DNA of 51,825 nt, taken from the NCBI GenBank assembly GCA_964647355.1, contig CAZYGK010000011.1, forward strand, positions 1 to 51,825, in the 5' to 3' direction. The position numbers and the translations under genes were made by a program. The first letter of the stretch is position 1. Each line of letters starts with the position of its first letter. The notes under the pieces are model-generated. The model did not search any database and was not told the DNA's origin. It saw only the letters and a list, made by a program, of their open reading frames with translations. Positions 6,805-14,757 of the stretch are shown here, piece by piece. Source of the stretch: SZUA-430 sp964647355 (GTDB lineage: Bacteria > Pseudomonadota > Alphaproteobacteria > Micropepsales > Micropepsaceae).

Positions 6805-8450
6805 AAGAGGAACCCTTTCTCGCGGGCGGCAGTCACGGATGCGGGCTCGTTCCACCAAATTTTCAGCCCAAGATCCTCAGCGACCACCTTGGCTGCGTTG
6901 TAGCCGCCGCCGAACGTGATCATGCCGCCGGGAAATGTGCTCGCGCCGCAGACATAGAGATTCTCGATCGGTGTCTTATAGGACGAGCACTGCACATTCG
7001 GGCGCGAATAGCCCATCTGCGTCATGATGTAAGCGCCGTGCTTGAATGAGCCGCGCTTCATCTGCGGAATCTTCATTTCGATGTGGACCGGCGTGTAATC
7101 ATAACGCCGCACTATGCTTCCGGGATCGAAGTCGGTCATGTGGCTCGCCATCGCTGCGATCAGCCTGTCGCCGTATTGTGTTGCGAGTGTACTCCAGTCC
7201 CCGGACGCAGGTGCGTAGGGCACGCACGCCTCGATGCGGCAGACCGCACCTTCCGGATCCGTCTCCCACGGCGCGAGGCCCGGATCCACGTCCGTGGTGA
7301 AGGTGACGTGGCCGACGTCATGCAGCAGGCGCTTGTCCATCACTTCGCTGATATGACGAACGACATCGTCGGGCGTCTCCACGCCGAAGACACGGATGAA
7401 GGCCTTTGCCACGCCTGGGTCGCTGGTCTCCGCCTTGAAGTGCGGCCTCTTGCGCAGGGCCAGATGACAAAGGAACAGTGAGCTTTGCTCCCATTCCCAA
7501 TTGCGCGCCGTGTTCAGGCAGAGCTTTGAGCGTTTCGCGACTTCGTGTTCCGGGATGAACGTTCCGAAGGTTGTGACCGGATCGGTCGACGTGACGATCG
7601 CGCGTGCATTGATGCGCGTGATCGGCCCGTCCGTGCCCGTCGGCGCGATCTCGACCGCTTTGGCGGCGCCGTTCTCCACGATGAAGCGCTTGACCTCGTG
7701 GTTCTCGCACACTTCCATGCCAGCGACGATGCCAGCCTTCTGCAGCGTGGAGGACAGGCGATGCGATCCGCCCTTGACCAGGGTCGCGTTCAGCATGCGG
7801 TTGAAATAGAGCGGGACCAAATAACTGGAATTCGACTCCTTCGGATCGATGCCCCACATGCAAATAAGATAGAGCAGCAGTGCGCTCAACGCTGGCGTCT
7901 CGAAGCCCCAGCTTTCGCAAATTTCCGCCGGCGTCATCTCCGACACCTTCAGAATCCTCTGTCCAAGCTCGCTCTCCATATATGTGGCGGCGAGTTGCGC
8001 GGAACCTACGGGGCGGCCGTAGGTCGACGGGATAAGATACTCGTCGGCGATTTCCTTGTAGGCGAGGTAAATCTCGCGATATCGCTCGGCGTCCTTCTTC
8101 GAGAAGCGGGCGATTGACGCGACCGATCGCTCCAGGTCAGCGTAGAGCGTCAGCGCGTCTCCGTTCTTCTTCAGGAGGGATGCCTCGGCCTCGGGGCGGA
8201 TATAAACGCAGCCATCCTCCTCAAGGCCCAGGTCGCGATAAGGCGGCGCCACATCAAGCATCAGCATATAGTTGGCGTGGAGGTTGAAGCGGTAACCTGA
8301 GAACTCCTCCGTCACGAGAGCGCCGCCGGTCTCGTGACGGCGCTCCACGACAAGGACTTTTGCGCCGGCGCGCGCGAGATAAGCGCCTGTCGTGAGGCCG
8401 TTATGACCCGCGCCAACCACGACGATGTCGTATTGTTTTTGTTCGGTCAT
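6801..8450 (-). CDS. CrtI-like FAD-dependent oxidoreductase (phytoene dehydrogenase fold)
   Basis: A 549-residue flavoprotein with the N-terminal dinucleotide-binding motif V-V-V-G-A-G-H-N-G-L (about residues 10-19) and the R-R-x-E-T-G-G-A continuation. A C-terminal second FAD-binding segment reads L-Y-V-C-G-A-S-T-F-P-G-G (near 505-516). The family includes carotenoid desaturases and isomerases, and also the limonene dehydrogenase pair CtmAB of Castellaniella, which hydroxylates an allylic methyl without oxygen. No phytoene synthase or other crt gene is nearby, so carotenoid synthesis is unlikely. Its operon partner (8473-10176) is a distant homologue, as expected for a heteromer. Reaction and substrate are unknown; a hydrophobic, unsaturated substrate is inferred. 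Confidence 0.88.
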   Translation of the reverse strand: MTEQKQYDIVVVGAGHNGLTTGAYLARAGAKVLVVERRHETGGALVTEEFSGYRFNLHANYMLMLDVAPPYRDLGLEEDGCVYIRPEAEASLLKKNGDALTLYADLERSVASIARFSKKDAERYREIYLAYKEIADEYLIPSTYGRPVGSAQLAATYMESELGQRILKVSEMTPAEICESWGFETPALSALLLYLICMWGIDPKESNSSYLVPLYFNRMLNATLVKGGSHRLSSTLQKAGIVAGMEVCENHEVKRFIVENGAAKAVEIAPTGTDGPITRINARAIVTSTDPVTTFGTFIPEHEVAKRSKLCLNTARNWEWEQSSLFLCHLALRKRPHFKAETSDPGVAKAFIRVFGVETPDDVVRHISEVMDKRLLHDVGHVTFTTDVDPGLAPWETDPEGAVCRIEACVPYAPASGDWSTLATQYGDRLIAAMASHMTDFDPGSIVRRYDYTPVHIEMKIPQMKRGSFKHGAYIMTQMGYSRPNVQCSSYKTPIENLYVCGASTFPGGMITFGGGYNAAKVVAEDLGLKIWWNEPASVTAAREKGFLL

Positions 8451-8472
8451 CTCGAAGCCCTCTCGCCGTTGC

Positions 8473-10176
8473 TTAGTCGACGGTGAAACGCTGCGTCACA
8501 CCTTCGCGGCGCAGGAGTTCGGCCGCGCCCTGGAAAGCGACGCCTCTCCACCACTCCGGCTTGTTCTTCTCGACGTCTGCCATCACCACATTTGCCGCCA
8601 GCGTGCCGGCACCGAGGTTCGTGTAGTTGGCGGTGCCGCCGGACTGGCAGATATAGAACTTGTCGATCGGCGTGCGTGGCGCGTTGCAGCCAGCGAACGG
8701 TTTCCAACTCCACATTTGAGCTTCGGTCAGCGAGCCGCTCGGATGCATGTTCCCGCCGCAATGCGGATTGCGACGAACATAATCATGCGGCGTATTCACA
8801 TATCGTGCGATCTTCGCCGTTTTGAGGTTCGGCATGTATTGGGCCAGAACGTCTTCCACTTTGTCGGCATAGGATTCGCGCAACTCGTCCCACTGGCCAG
8901 GCCCGCCTTGCGATCTAAGTTCGTAAGGCACATTGGCCCAAGTCAGAACTGTGTACTGCCCCGGCGGCGCTTGCGTGCGGTCGGCGATGCAGTAGTTAAA
9001 GGCGGCGCCCCAGACGATCGGTGGATCGAGCGGGACGTCGCGCACCATGCACGAACTGACAAGGCGTTCGGCATCCTCCATCGTCTCGGCGCCGAAATTG
9101 TAGACGAACGTGTTGTTGACCTCAGGGAACTTCTTAGCGCATGCGAACTGCGGCCGCTCGCTCATCACATAGTAGTTCGTGAACAGACTCGATCCGCGGT
9201 AGTCGAAGCGCTTCAGAGCCACGCGCGCCGACACCGGCAGATGTTCCTCGCCGATCAGTTTGAAAAACGTAGGCTTTGCGCTGACGTCGCTCATCACAGC
9301 CTTAGAGGCTTTGAACTCAGCGTTGGGATAGGTCGCCCGGCTGTCGAGAACAACGCCGGTCGCCTTGCCGGACTCGACAGTCACCTTGTCGACGGGGCAG
9401 TTGTAAAAAATCTTGCCGCCGTGATGAACAAAGCAACGAACAAGCGCATGCGTCAGATCATGGCTGCCGCCCCGCGCGGTGTAGCCACCGTCGGCCGTGA
9501 AGATGGTCAGGAAGTTCAGCACGACAAGCGGACCGGAAAGGCGGCTGCTAATGACGTCGAGGCCGGATGTTCCGGCATAACTTAAGACTGCCAGCTTGAT
9601 CTGGTCGCTCTCGAACAGCGCATCGACGAGCTGAAAGCCCGTCATCCAAAGCCAGTCCTTCGGCAGTACAGGAACGTCACCCAACGCAGCCAAGAAGTCG
9701 AGGAAGCCCTCGTCGGTGTGCGGCGTCACGTAGCCCTGGTGAGCCATTAGCGGTACTGTTGGACCAAAGAAGTTGGCGATTTTGCGAAACGTCTCGGCGT
9801 CTTTCGGCGACACCCGCAGCCATGCCTCGTACGTCTCGCGCGCGCTACGCCGCGAGAATAGAACCGCATTGCCATCGAGGAACGGATAGAAGTAACCGTA
9901 CTTGGAGTCAGGTGGAGCCAGAAGTTCGAGTCCAAAGCGTTCGAGCTCAAGATCGACGAACGCTGGACCGTAGTGCGGCATCAGAAGCGATGCGTGAACA
10001 TTGAGCTTCACGCCCGGATGCAGGACCTCTTCGGTCGAGCAGAAGGTTCCCGACTCGTCTCGGCGCTCAAAGATCGCAGTGCTAAGGCCCGCTTTCTGGA
10101 GATACGCGCCGGCTGCAAGTCCATTCACGCCGCCGCCAACGATGATGACGTCGTATTGCGATTTGAGACCAGCCAT
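8473..10176 (-). CDS. CrtI-like FAD-dependent oxidoreductase, first gene of operon
   Basis: A 567-residue flavoprotein of the phytoene dehydrogenase superfamily. V-I-I-V-G-G-G-V-N-G-L at residues 9-19 binds the FAD ADP moiety, and a late I-D-K-F-Y-I-C-Q-S-G-G segment closes the FAD site. It diverges strongly from the downstream partner (22-bp gap), so the two are more likely different subunits than a recent duplication. Cys residues are unusually frequent in the second half. It leads the operon: a perfect FNR-type palindrome sits about 65-78 bp upstream, spaced so that an activated transcript would begin near 10206 and leave a 30-nt leader. Function by analogy could be oxygen-independent dehydrogenation or allylic hydroxylation, but this is not proven. 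Confidence 0.88.
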   Translation of the reverse strand: MAGLKSQYDVIIVGGGVNGLAAGAYLQKAGLSTAIFERRDESGTFCSTEEVLHPGVKLNVHASLLMPHYGPAFVDLELERFGLELLAPPDSKYGYFYPFLDGNAVLFSRRSARETYEAWLRVSPKDAETFRKIANFFGPTVPLMAHQGYVTPHTDEGFLDFLAALGDVPVLPKDWLWMTGFQLVDALFESDQIKLAVLSYAGTSGLDVISSRLSGPLVVLNFLTIFTADGGYTARGGSHDLTHALVRCFVHHGGKIFYNCPVDKVTVESGKATGVVLDSRATYPNAEFKASKAVMSDVSAKPTFFKLIGEEHLPVSARVALKRFDYRGSSLFTNYYVMSERPQFACAKKFPEVNNTFVYNFGAETMEDAERLVSSCMVRDVPLDPPIVWGAAFNYCIADRTQAPPGQYTVLTWANVPYELRSQGGPGQWDELRESYADKVEDVLAQYMPNLKTAKIARYVNTPHDYVRRNPHCGGNMHPSGSLTEAQMWSWKPFAGCNAPRTPIDKFYICQSGGTANYTNLGAGTLAANVVMADVEKNKPEWWRGVAFQGAAELLRREGVTQRFTVD

Positions 10177-10240
10177 ACAGTCGCCTCTTCCGATGCAGGG
10201 GCTATTGTTGGCTGGCTAACAAATAAGTAGCGCCTGTGCG

Positions 10241-10254
10241 TTGATCTGAATCAA
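10241..10254 (-). promoter_or_regulatory. perfect CRP/FNR-type box TTGAT-CTGA-ATCAA
   Basis: The ten defined bases match the FNR/FixK/Anr consensus exactly. The centre is 71 bp upstream of the first flavoprotein ATG. Placing it at -41.5 puts the transcript start near 10206, with a normal leader. This is the strongest of the FNR-type boxes in the window. Confidence 0.8.
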
Positions 10255-10356
10255 AGCGGTGCAGTCATCGTTGCGCGCGGCCGGAACCATCGACGAGCTC
10301 ATTCACGCAAGCGGTCATGATTTGCGACTTCGACACAGTCATGCCACTTAGCTCAA

Positions 10357-10377
10357 GAGCACTTTGCGAAGGTGCTC
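10357..10377 (-). terminator. hairpin at the end of the receptor fragment
   Basis: GAGCACTTT (10357-10365) pairs with AAGGTGCTC (10369-10377), including one G-U pair, across a 3-nt loop. The stop codon of the truncated receptor lies in this stem. No long T tract follows on the minus strand, so it could be a terminator or a scar. Confidence 0.4.
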
Positions 10378-10744
10378 ATTGAGGAACAGACCCCAAGGCG
10401 AAATCGTCCGGCATGCGAATGCCGTCGATCTGAATAAGCACGCGATTGCCCTCGAGCCCCCGGACGTTGAAGCCGCTGTTCCCGTCCCGCCCGAGCGACG
10501 AACTCGCGGCCGAGAAGCGCGAGGGGTTTGCGCGCACGGAAACACCCGGCTCGAAGCGCACGATGTCCTTCACGTCGGCCTTGCGTTTCTGCCGCGTGGC
10601 GGCGACGGTGACCTTTTCCACGGGCTGTTGGCGCGTCTCGCCCTTTGGCTCGGCCGCTGCTTGAGGCTGCTCGTCGTCCGCTTGAGCCTGCACCTCGCAA
10701 ACAAGCGCTATTGCGACAGCTAAGACCGGGAACTTCCTTACCAC
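10376..10744 (-). pseudogene. TonB-dependent receptor, N-terminal fragment only
   Basis: Only 122 residues remain of a receptor family that normally has 650-800. Visible are a signal peptide (about 1-21, ending A-Q-A), a Pro/Gln-rich stretch, a TonB-box-like E-K-V-T-V-A-A-T (43-50) and the start of the plug domain with F-N-V-R-G-L-E-G-N-R-V-L-I-Q-I-D-G-I-R. The plug breaks off after L-G-S-V-P-Q at a stop codon, and none of the beta barrel is found in the 200 bp behind it. The heme/hemoglobin-receptor-like plug sequence suggests an iron or hydrophobic-substrate receptor in the ancestor. It may still be expressed as a secreted stub, but transport function is lost. Confidence 0.75.
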
Positions 10745-10949
10745 AGCGCCCTCTCACCAAAGTTCAGTATCGATTGCCGATCCTGAGAGCGATTTCAACG
10801 TCTCTGCGCATGATTTCGTCAGCTCATTGCATCCCAGGCGCGAGAGCGGCACGCCAAGCGCATTTCGGCGGCGAGTAGCTCGATAGGCAGAACGGCGTGC
10901 GATAAGGACGCGAAGCGTTTCTTGCGCGATGCTCGCCGATGTGTCCGAG

Positions 10950-12110
10950 TCAAAGTGACCTCGCGATCAAGTTTCGATGCGTTTCATTCGTTCCGGAATA
11001 AATGCTGGCGGCCCGCGTGGCGAGTAATTTCCGTGTCGCGAATGCGCCTTCCGACAGGTGTACCGGATCCGGGCCGATCAGCACCGGTGCGGCGAGTGGA
11101 CCGGCAGCGTCGAAGGCGACCTCGGTGATCTTTTGGTGAAGTTCCGACGCAAGTGTCTTCATCATAGACGCTTGCGCGTCGGTGACGGCGTCTTGCGCGG
11201 TTGCGTTCAGAGTCGACAGTTCAACGGCTTCAAACGCCTCAAGCTGACACTTTAGCTCGCTTAGCTTGAGCGCCAGGTCGCTGTCGTATGGTGCGTAAGC
11301 TTTGATCGTGGCGGCGGCACGACGGGAGGCGCGGCGCAACAGCCCGGTCGTCGTGTTGCTCGCGCGGGCAAAGCGCATGAGCAAGCGTGCGGCCGCCCAT
11401 CCTTCGTTCTCCTGACCGACCCGATCCGCTACGGGCACGCACACGTCGTCGAAGTGAACTTCACAGAACTCGTCATCTCCGGCGATGGAGCGGATCGGCT
11501 TGACCGCAACGCCGGGCAACGACATGTCAACCAGCAGAAATGTAATGCCGGCCTGCGGCCGCGCGCCGGCGGCCGTGCGCACAAGAGCGAACATTCGATT
11601 GGCGAGGTGTGCGCCCGTCGTCCAGATCTTCGATCCGTTGACGATGTACTGATCGCCCGCGCGTTCCGCGCGCGTCTGCAGGGCTGCGAGATCGGATCCG
11701 GCGCCGACCTCTGAGAATCCTTGGCACCACAAATCGCTGCCGTCGAGGATCGGATGCAAGTACTTGTTCCTCTGTTCCTCCGTTCCCATGGCGATGAGCA
11801 GCGGCCCGACGTTACGGACGCCGCCGGCAAATAGAATAGGGACGTCGTTCTCGGCACACTCGCGCTCGAAGGCGAGTCGCTGTGCGGGCGACCAGCCTGT
11901 ACCGCCGAAAGGCGCAGGCCACGCGGGCGCGATCCACCCCTTCGAATAAAGGCGGCGATGCCATTCGCGGCAAGCGCCGATGTCAGAGTGCACGCCGACC
12001 GTGTCGCGGCCCGCCTGCCGCAGATCTTCGGTCAGCGCGGTTGCAAGAAAACAGCGCACCTCACCGACGAATTCGTCGGAAACTCGCCAGGGGTTTGGTC
12101 TCGCGGGCAT
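10950..12110 (-). CDS. acyl-CoA dehydrogenase lacking the usual catalytic Glu
   Basis: A 386-residue acyl-CoA dehydrogenase. Domain signatures are W-C-Q-G-F-S-E-V-G-A-G-S-D-L-A (near residues 130-143), K-I-W-T-T-G-A-H and the C-terminal I-Y-S-G-T-N-E-T-H-R-N-L-I-A-R. The residue at the MCAD Glu376 position is Ser372. The enzyme may use a base elsewhere, or act as the non-catalytic or flavin-holding partner in a heteromeric complex, as known for steroid-pathway dehydrogenases of actinobacteria. It is divergent from another acyl-CoA dehydrogenase at 12248, which does have a Glu, with 137 bp of regulatory DNA between them. The ribosome site is weak (AGCGGTAG). Confidence 0.92.
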   Translation of the reverse strand: MPARPNPWRVSDEFVGEVRCFLATALTEDLRQAGRDTVGVHSDIGACREWHRRLYSKGWIAPAWPAPFGGTGWSPAQRLAFERECAENDVPILFAGGVRNVGPLLIAMGTEEQRNKYLHPILDGSDLWCQGFSEVGAGSDLAALQTRAERAGDQYIVNGSKIWTTGAHLANRMFALVRTAAGARPQAGITFLLVDMSLPGVAVKPIRSIAGDDEFCEVHFDDVCVPVADRVGQENEGWAAARLLMRFARASNTTTGLLRRASRRAAATIKAYAPYDSDLALKLSELKCQLEAFEAVELSTLNATAQDAVTDAQASMMKTLASELHQKITEVAFDAAGPLAAPVLIGPDPVHLSEGAFATRKLLATRAASIYSGTNETHRNLIARSL

Positions 12111-12148
12111 GGCTACCGCTGATTTTGGACAAGATTGCGGTGTTCGAC

Positions 12149-12162
12149 TTGATTCAGGTCAA
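12149..12162. promoter_or_regulatory. CRP/FNR-type box TTGAT-TCAG-GTCAA
   Basis: Nine of ten defined bases match TTGAT-N4-ATCAA. It lies between the two divergent acyl-CoA dehydrogenases. For the rightward gene, a class II placement predicts a start near 12197, inside or next to the palindrome at 12181-12197. Confidence 0.65.
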
Positions 12163-12180
12163 TGCCCCTGAATGCATATG

Positions 12181-12197
12181 ACTGACAAATTGTCAGT
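12181..12197. promoter_or_regulatory. 17-bp palindrome, likely TetR-type operator
   Basis: ACTGACAA-A-TTGTCAGT is a perfect 8+1+8 inverted repeat. Its size and TGAC/GTCA half-sites are typical of TetR-family operators. It covers the region where the -10 element and start point of the rightward acyl-CoA operon should lie, a position suited to repression. The TetR gene at 5464 is the obvious candidate binder. Confidence 0.65.
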
Positions 12198-12213
12198 TAT
12201 CGAATCTACACCG

Positions 12214-12232
12214 CTGCAGGTAGCGCCTGCAG
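12214..12232. repeat. inverted repeat in the 5' leader
   Basis: CTGCAGG (12214-12220) and CCTGCAG (12226-12232) flank 5 bases. It lies in the presumed leader of the rightward operon just before the ribosome site AGGGAAGCGAGG. It may be a second protein site or an RNA hairpin affecting translation. Confidence 0.35.
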
Positions 12233-12247
12233 GGAAGCGAGGCGCTC

Positions 12248-13510
12248 ATGCTCGACCGGCCGATCGCGTCAACGAAGCCGCTGCTTGATACTTGGTTGCC
12301 GACATTGCTCGATCCGCCGCCGAGCGAGGTTCAATCCGGCTTGAGCGATGCGCTCCACAAGTTTGCAGTAGATGTAATGCGTCCGGCCGGCCGCGCTCTC
12401 GATCGCATGACGCCTCAGGAAGTAATCGCGCCCGGCTCGCCGTTCTATGCGATGCATGAGCAATACCGCGCATTCGGGATCAGCCAAGCGGCCATGGCAG
12501 AGTTGCCACCGCAAGAGGCTGCACTGCTGCAGTCGATGGCGTACGAGGAACTCGGTTGGGGTGACGCAGGTCTCGCAATCTCAATCGGCGTAAATGGCAT
12601 GCCGGCATCCGTCGCGCGCGCCATCGGCGCGCCTGAGTTCGCTGAACGGTTCCCCGAAACGAGGTTTGGCTGCTGGGCCATTACCGAACCCGATCATGGC
12701 AGTGATATGTTGGACTCGACGCGACAGGCTTTCGCCTTGGACGGTCAGTACGGCAGGCCGAGTTGCGTGGCGCGGCAGACCGGCAGCGACATCGTCTTGT
12801 CGGGTCAGAAATCCGCCTGGGTTTCGAACGGCGCGATCGCGGAACAAGCGGTCCTGTTTTGCGCGTACGACGACGGCAAAGCGGGTTTCCGCGGCTGTGT
12901 TCTCTACGTCCCTCTCGACGCAAAGGGCGTGAGCAGGGGCAAGCCGCTCGACAAGCTGGGTCAGCGCGCGCTGCCGCAAGGCGAAATCTTCTTCGACGAC
13001 GTGAGGCTGCCGAAGGACTATCTCGCCGCGAATCCGGACGAGTATCACGATGCGCTTTACGCAACGTTGTGCCTCGCCAACAGCGGTATGGGGTCTTGCT
13101 TCGTCGGCGTCGCACGGGCGGCATTCGAACACGCGCTCGAATACGCACACGAGCGCAAGCAGGGCGGCGTTCCCATCATTCAACATCAGAATGTCCGAGC
13201 CCGCCTCTTCGGCATGTATCGCAAAGTCGAGGCCGCGCGTGCGTTGGCGCGCCGCGTCGCCATACACAACGCCACAGCGCCCACGCCCGCTCTGCAAGGC
13301 GCCATCGCATCAAAGATTACGGGCACGCAAACTGCCTTCGAGGTCGCGAGCGAAGCGGTACAGATCTTCGGCGGCGCCGGCATGTCGCGCGAATACCCGA
13401 TCGAAAAGCTGCTGCGCGATGCACGCGCTTCGATGATCGAGGACGGTTGCAATGAACTCTTGGCGATCAAAGGCGGATCGCAACTGGTGCGCCACGAGCG
13501 CATGAACTGA
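12248..13510 (+). CDS. acyl-CoA dehydrogenase, first gene of the rightward operon
   Basis: A 420-residue acyl-CoA dehydrogenase, slightly long for the family owing to an N-terminal extension of about 30 residues. It has C-W-A-I-T-E-P-D-H-G-S-D-M (near 142-154), S-A-W-V-S-N-G and Q-I-F-G-G-A-G-M-S-R-E-Y-P-I-E (near 375-388). Glu398 in I-E-D-G-C-N-E-L occupies the MCAD catalytic-base position, so this subunit should be competent. Introduces a 2,3-double bond into an acyl-CoA and donates electrons to ETF. It starts an operon running to the RND pump at 23506, with a GAAGCGAGG ribosome site before the ATG. FNR-type and TetR-type sites precede it. It may form a heteromer with the divergent paralogue at 10950. 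Confidence 0.93.
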   Translation: MLDRPIASTKPLLDTWLPTLLDPPPSEVQSGLSDALHKFAVDVMRPAGRALDRMTPQEVIAPGSPFYAMHEQYRAFGISQAAMAELPPQEAALLQSMAYEELGWGDAGLAISIGVNGMPASVARAIGAPEFAERFPETRFGCWAITEPDHGSDMLDSTRQAFALDGQYGRPSCVARQTGSDIVLSGQKSAWVSNGAIAEQAVLFCAYDDGKAGFRGCVLYVPLDAKGVSRGKPLDKLGQRALPQGEIFFDDVRLPKDYLAANPDEYHDALYATLCLANSGMGSCFVGVARAAFEHALEYAHERKQGGVPIIQHQNVRARLFGMYRKVEAARALARRVAIHNATAPTPALQGAIASKITGTQTAFEVASEAVQIFGGAGMSREYPIEKLLRDARASMIEDGCNELLAIKGGSQLVRHERMN

Positions 13511-13522
13511 AGGAGTGGCATC

Positions 13523-14752
13523 ATGGCGCACGCACTCATCGCCGGCGTCGGCATGACGGATTTCGGAAAATTTCCCGACCGGGGCCTGAAGTCGCTGGCC
13601 GGTGAGGCGATCGTCGGCGCGCTCGCGGATGCGGGTTTGCGCCCTGGCGACGTCGAAGCAGCCTATATGGGCAACGCCGCGGCGCCCCTGATCACCGGCC
13701 AAGCGATGATCGCAGGTCAGGTGATCCTACGCAGCCTCGGCATCGGCCGCATACCGGTCGTCAATGTCGAGAACGCTTGCGCGACCTCCGCGACCGCGTT
13801 CCAGCAGGCCGAGCGGATGATCGCTTGCGGGCAATACGAAGTCGTGCTGGCGGCGGGTTTCGAAAAGCTGTTCCACACGGACAAGTCGCGCACGTTCGCT
13901 GTGTTCATGGGTGCGATCGACGTCGAAGGCATTCCGCAGTTCATGGCTTCGCTCGCAAAGGCCGAGAAGCCGAAAAGCGAGGGCGAGAGCGGCGGCGACA
14001 AGCGTTCTATCTTCATGGACATCTATGCCGCCGCCGCACGCCGTCACATGGAGCGCTACGGTACCTCGGCGCGCCACTTCGCGATGGTGTCGGCAAAAAA
14101 CGCATATCACGGCAGCCTGAACCCGCACGCGCAGTATCGGGACGTGTTGAGCGTCGACGAAGTGTTGGCCGCTCCAACCGTCGCCCCGCCGCTGACGCTG
14201 CCGATGTGCGCTCCGATCGGCGACGGCGCCGCGGCCGTCGTGCTGGTGTCGGAGCGCAAGGCGCGTGCCATGGGCCTCAAAGACGCCGTGCGCGTGCGCT
14301 CCAGTGTGCTCGCCTCCGGATGGGACGGCTCGGGAACCAACGATGAATCCGTCATCGACTATGCGGCGCGTAAGGCTTACGAAGCGGCCGCGATCGATCC
14401 ACGTGACATCGACGTCGTCGAATTGCATGACGCGACGGCCCCCGCCGAAATCCTCTGCTACGAGTCCATGGGCCTCGCCAAGAAGGGCGAGGGTGCGCGG
14501 CTGATCGAGGAAGGCGCCACCCGGCTTGGTGGGCGCGTTCCGGTCAACACATCCGGCGGCCTTTTGCGCAAGGGTCATCCGGTCGGTGCGACGGGCGCCG
14601 CGCAAATCTACGAACTATGTGAGCAGCTGCGCGGCCGCGCCGGCGAGCGGCAAGTTCAGGGTGCGCGCATCGGCGTCGCCGAGAACGGCGGCGGTTTCAT
14701 CGGCGCGGACGCGGCCGCAACCGTTGTCACTGTTCTTGAGAAGACGGGGTGA
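13523..14752 (+). CDS. thiolase-family protein, SCP-x/lipid-transfer type
   Basis: A 409-residue thiolase-fold protein of the SCP-x (non-specific lipid-transfer) group. The nucleophile Cys86 is in V-N-V-E-N-A-C-A-T-S; H-D-A near residue 303 and G-H-P-V-G-A-T-G-A-A near 351-360 provide the histidine and oxyanion sites. Such enzymes cleave 3-ketoacyl-CoA, or reverse-type bonds in branched and cyclic substrates. Close relatives in steroid and side-chain degradation often work with a DUF35 OB-fold partner, which is not present in this operon. It begins 13 bp after the dehydrogenase (AAGGAGTGG ribosome site). It ends at or near the ligase start. Confidence 0.93.
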   Translation: MAHALIAGVGMTDFGKFPDRGLKSLAGEAIVGALADAGLRPGDVEAAYMGNAAAPLITGQAMIAGQVILRSLGIGRIPVVNVENACATSATAFQQAERMIACGQYEVVLAAGFEKLFHTDKSRTFAVFMGAIDVEGIPQFMASLAKAEKPKSEGESGGDKRSIFMDIYAAAARRHMERYGTSARHFAMVSAKNAYHGSLNPHAQYRDVLSVDEVLAAPTVAPPLTLPMCAPIGDGAAAVVLVSERKARAMGLKDAVRVRSSVLASGWDGSGTNDESVIDYAARKAYEAAAIDPRDIDVVELHDATAPAEILCYESMGLAKKGEGARLIEEGATRLGGRVPVNTSGGLLRKGHPVGATGAAQIYELCEQLRGRAGERQVQGARIGVAENGGGFIGADAAATVVTVLEKTG

Positions 14753-14757
14753 TCGCC

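Noticed and set aside
8425..9585. Plus-strand open frame of 386 codons opposite the first flavoprotein gene
   Set aside because: Antisense shadow; composition and lack of motifs are typical of high-GC mirror frames, and the minus-strand gene has clear FAD motifs.
6801..10176. Carotenoid biosynthesis or photosynthesis gene cluster
   Set aside because: Only CrtI-fold proteins are present; no phytoene synthase, cyclase, bacteriochlorophyll or puf genes, and the neighbours are acyl-CoA and efflux genes.
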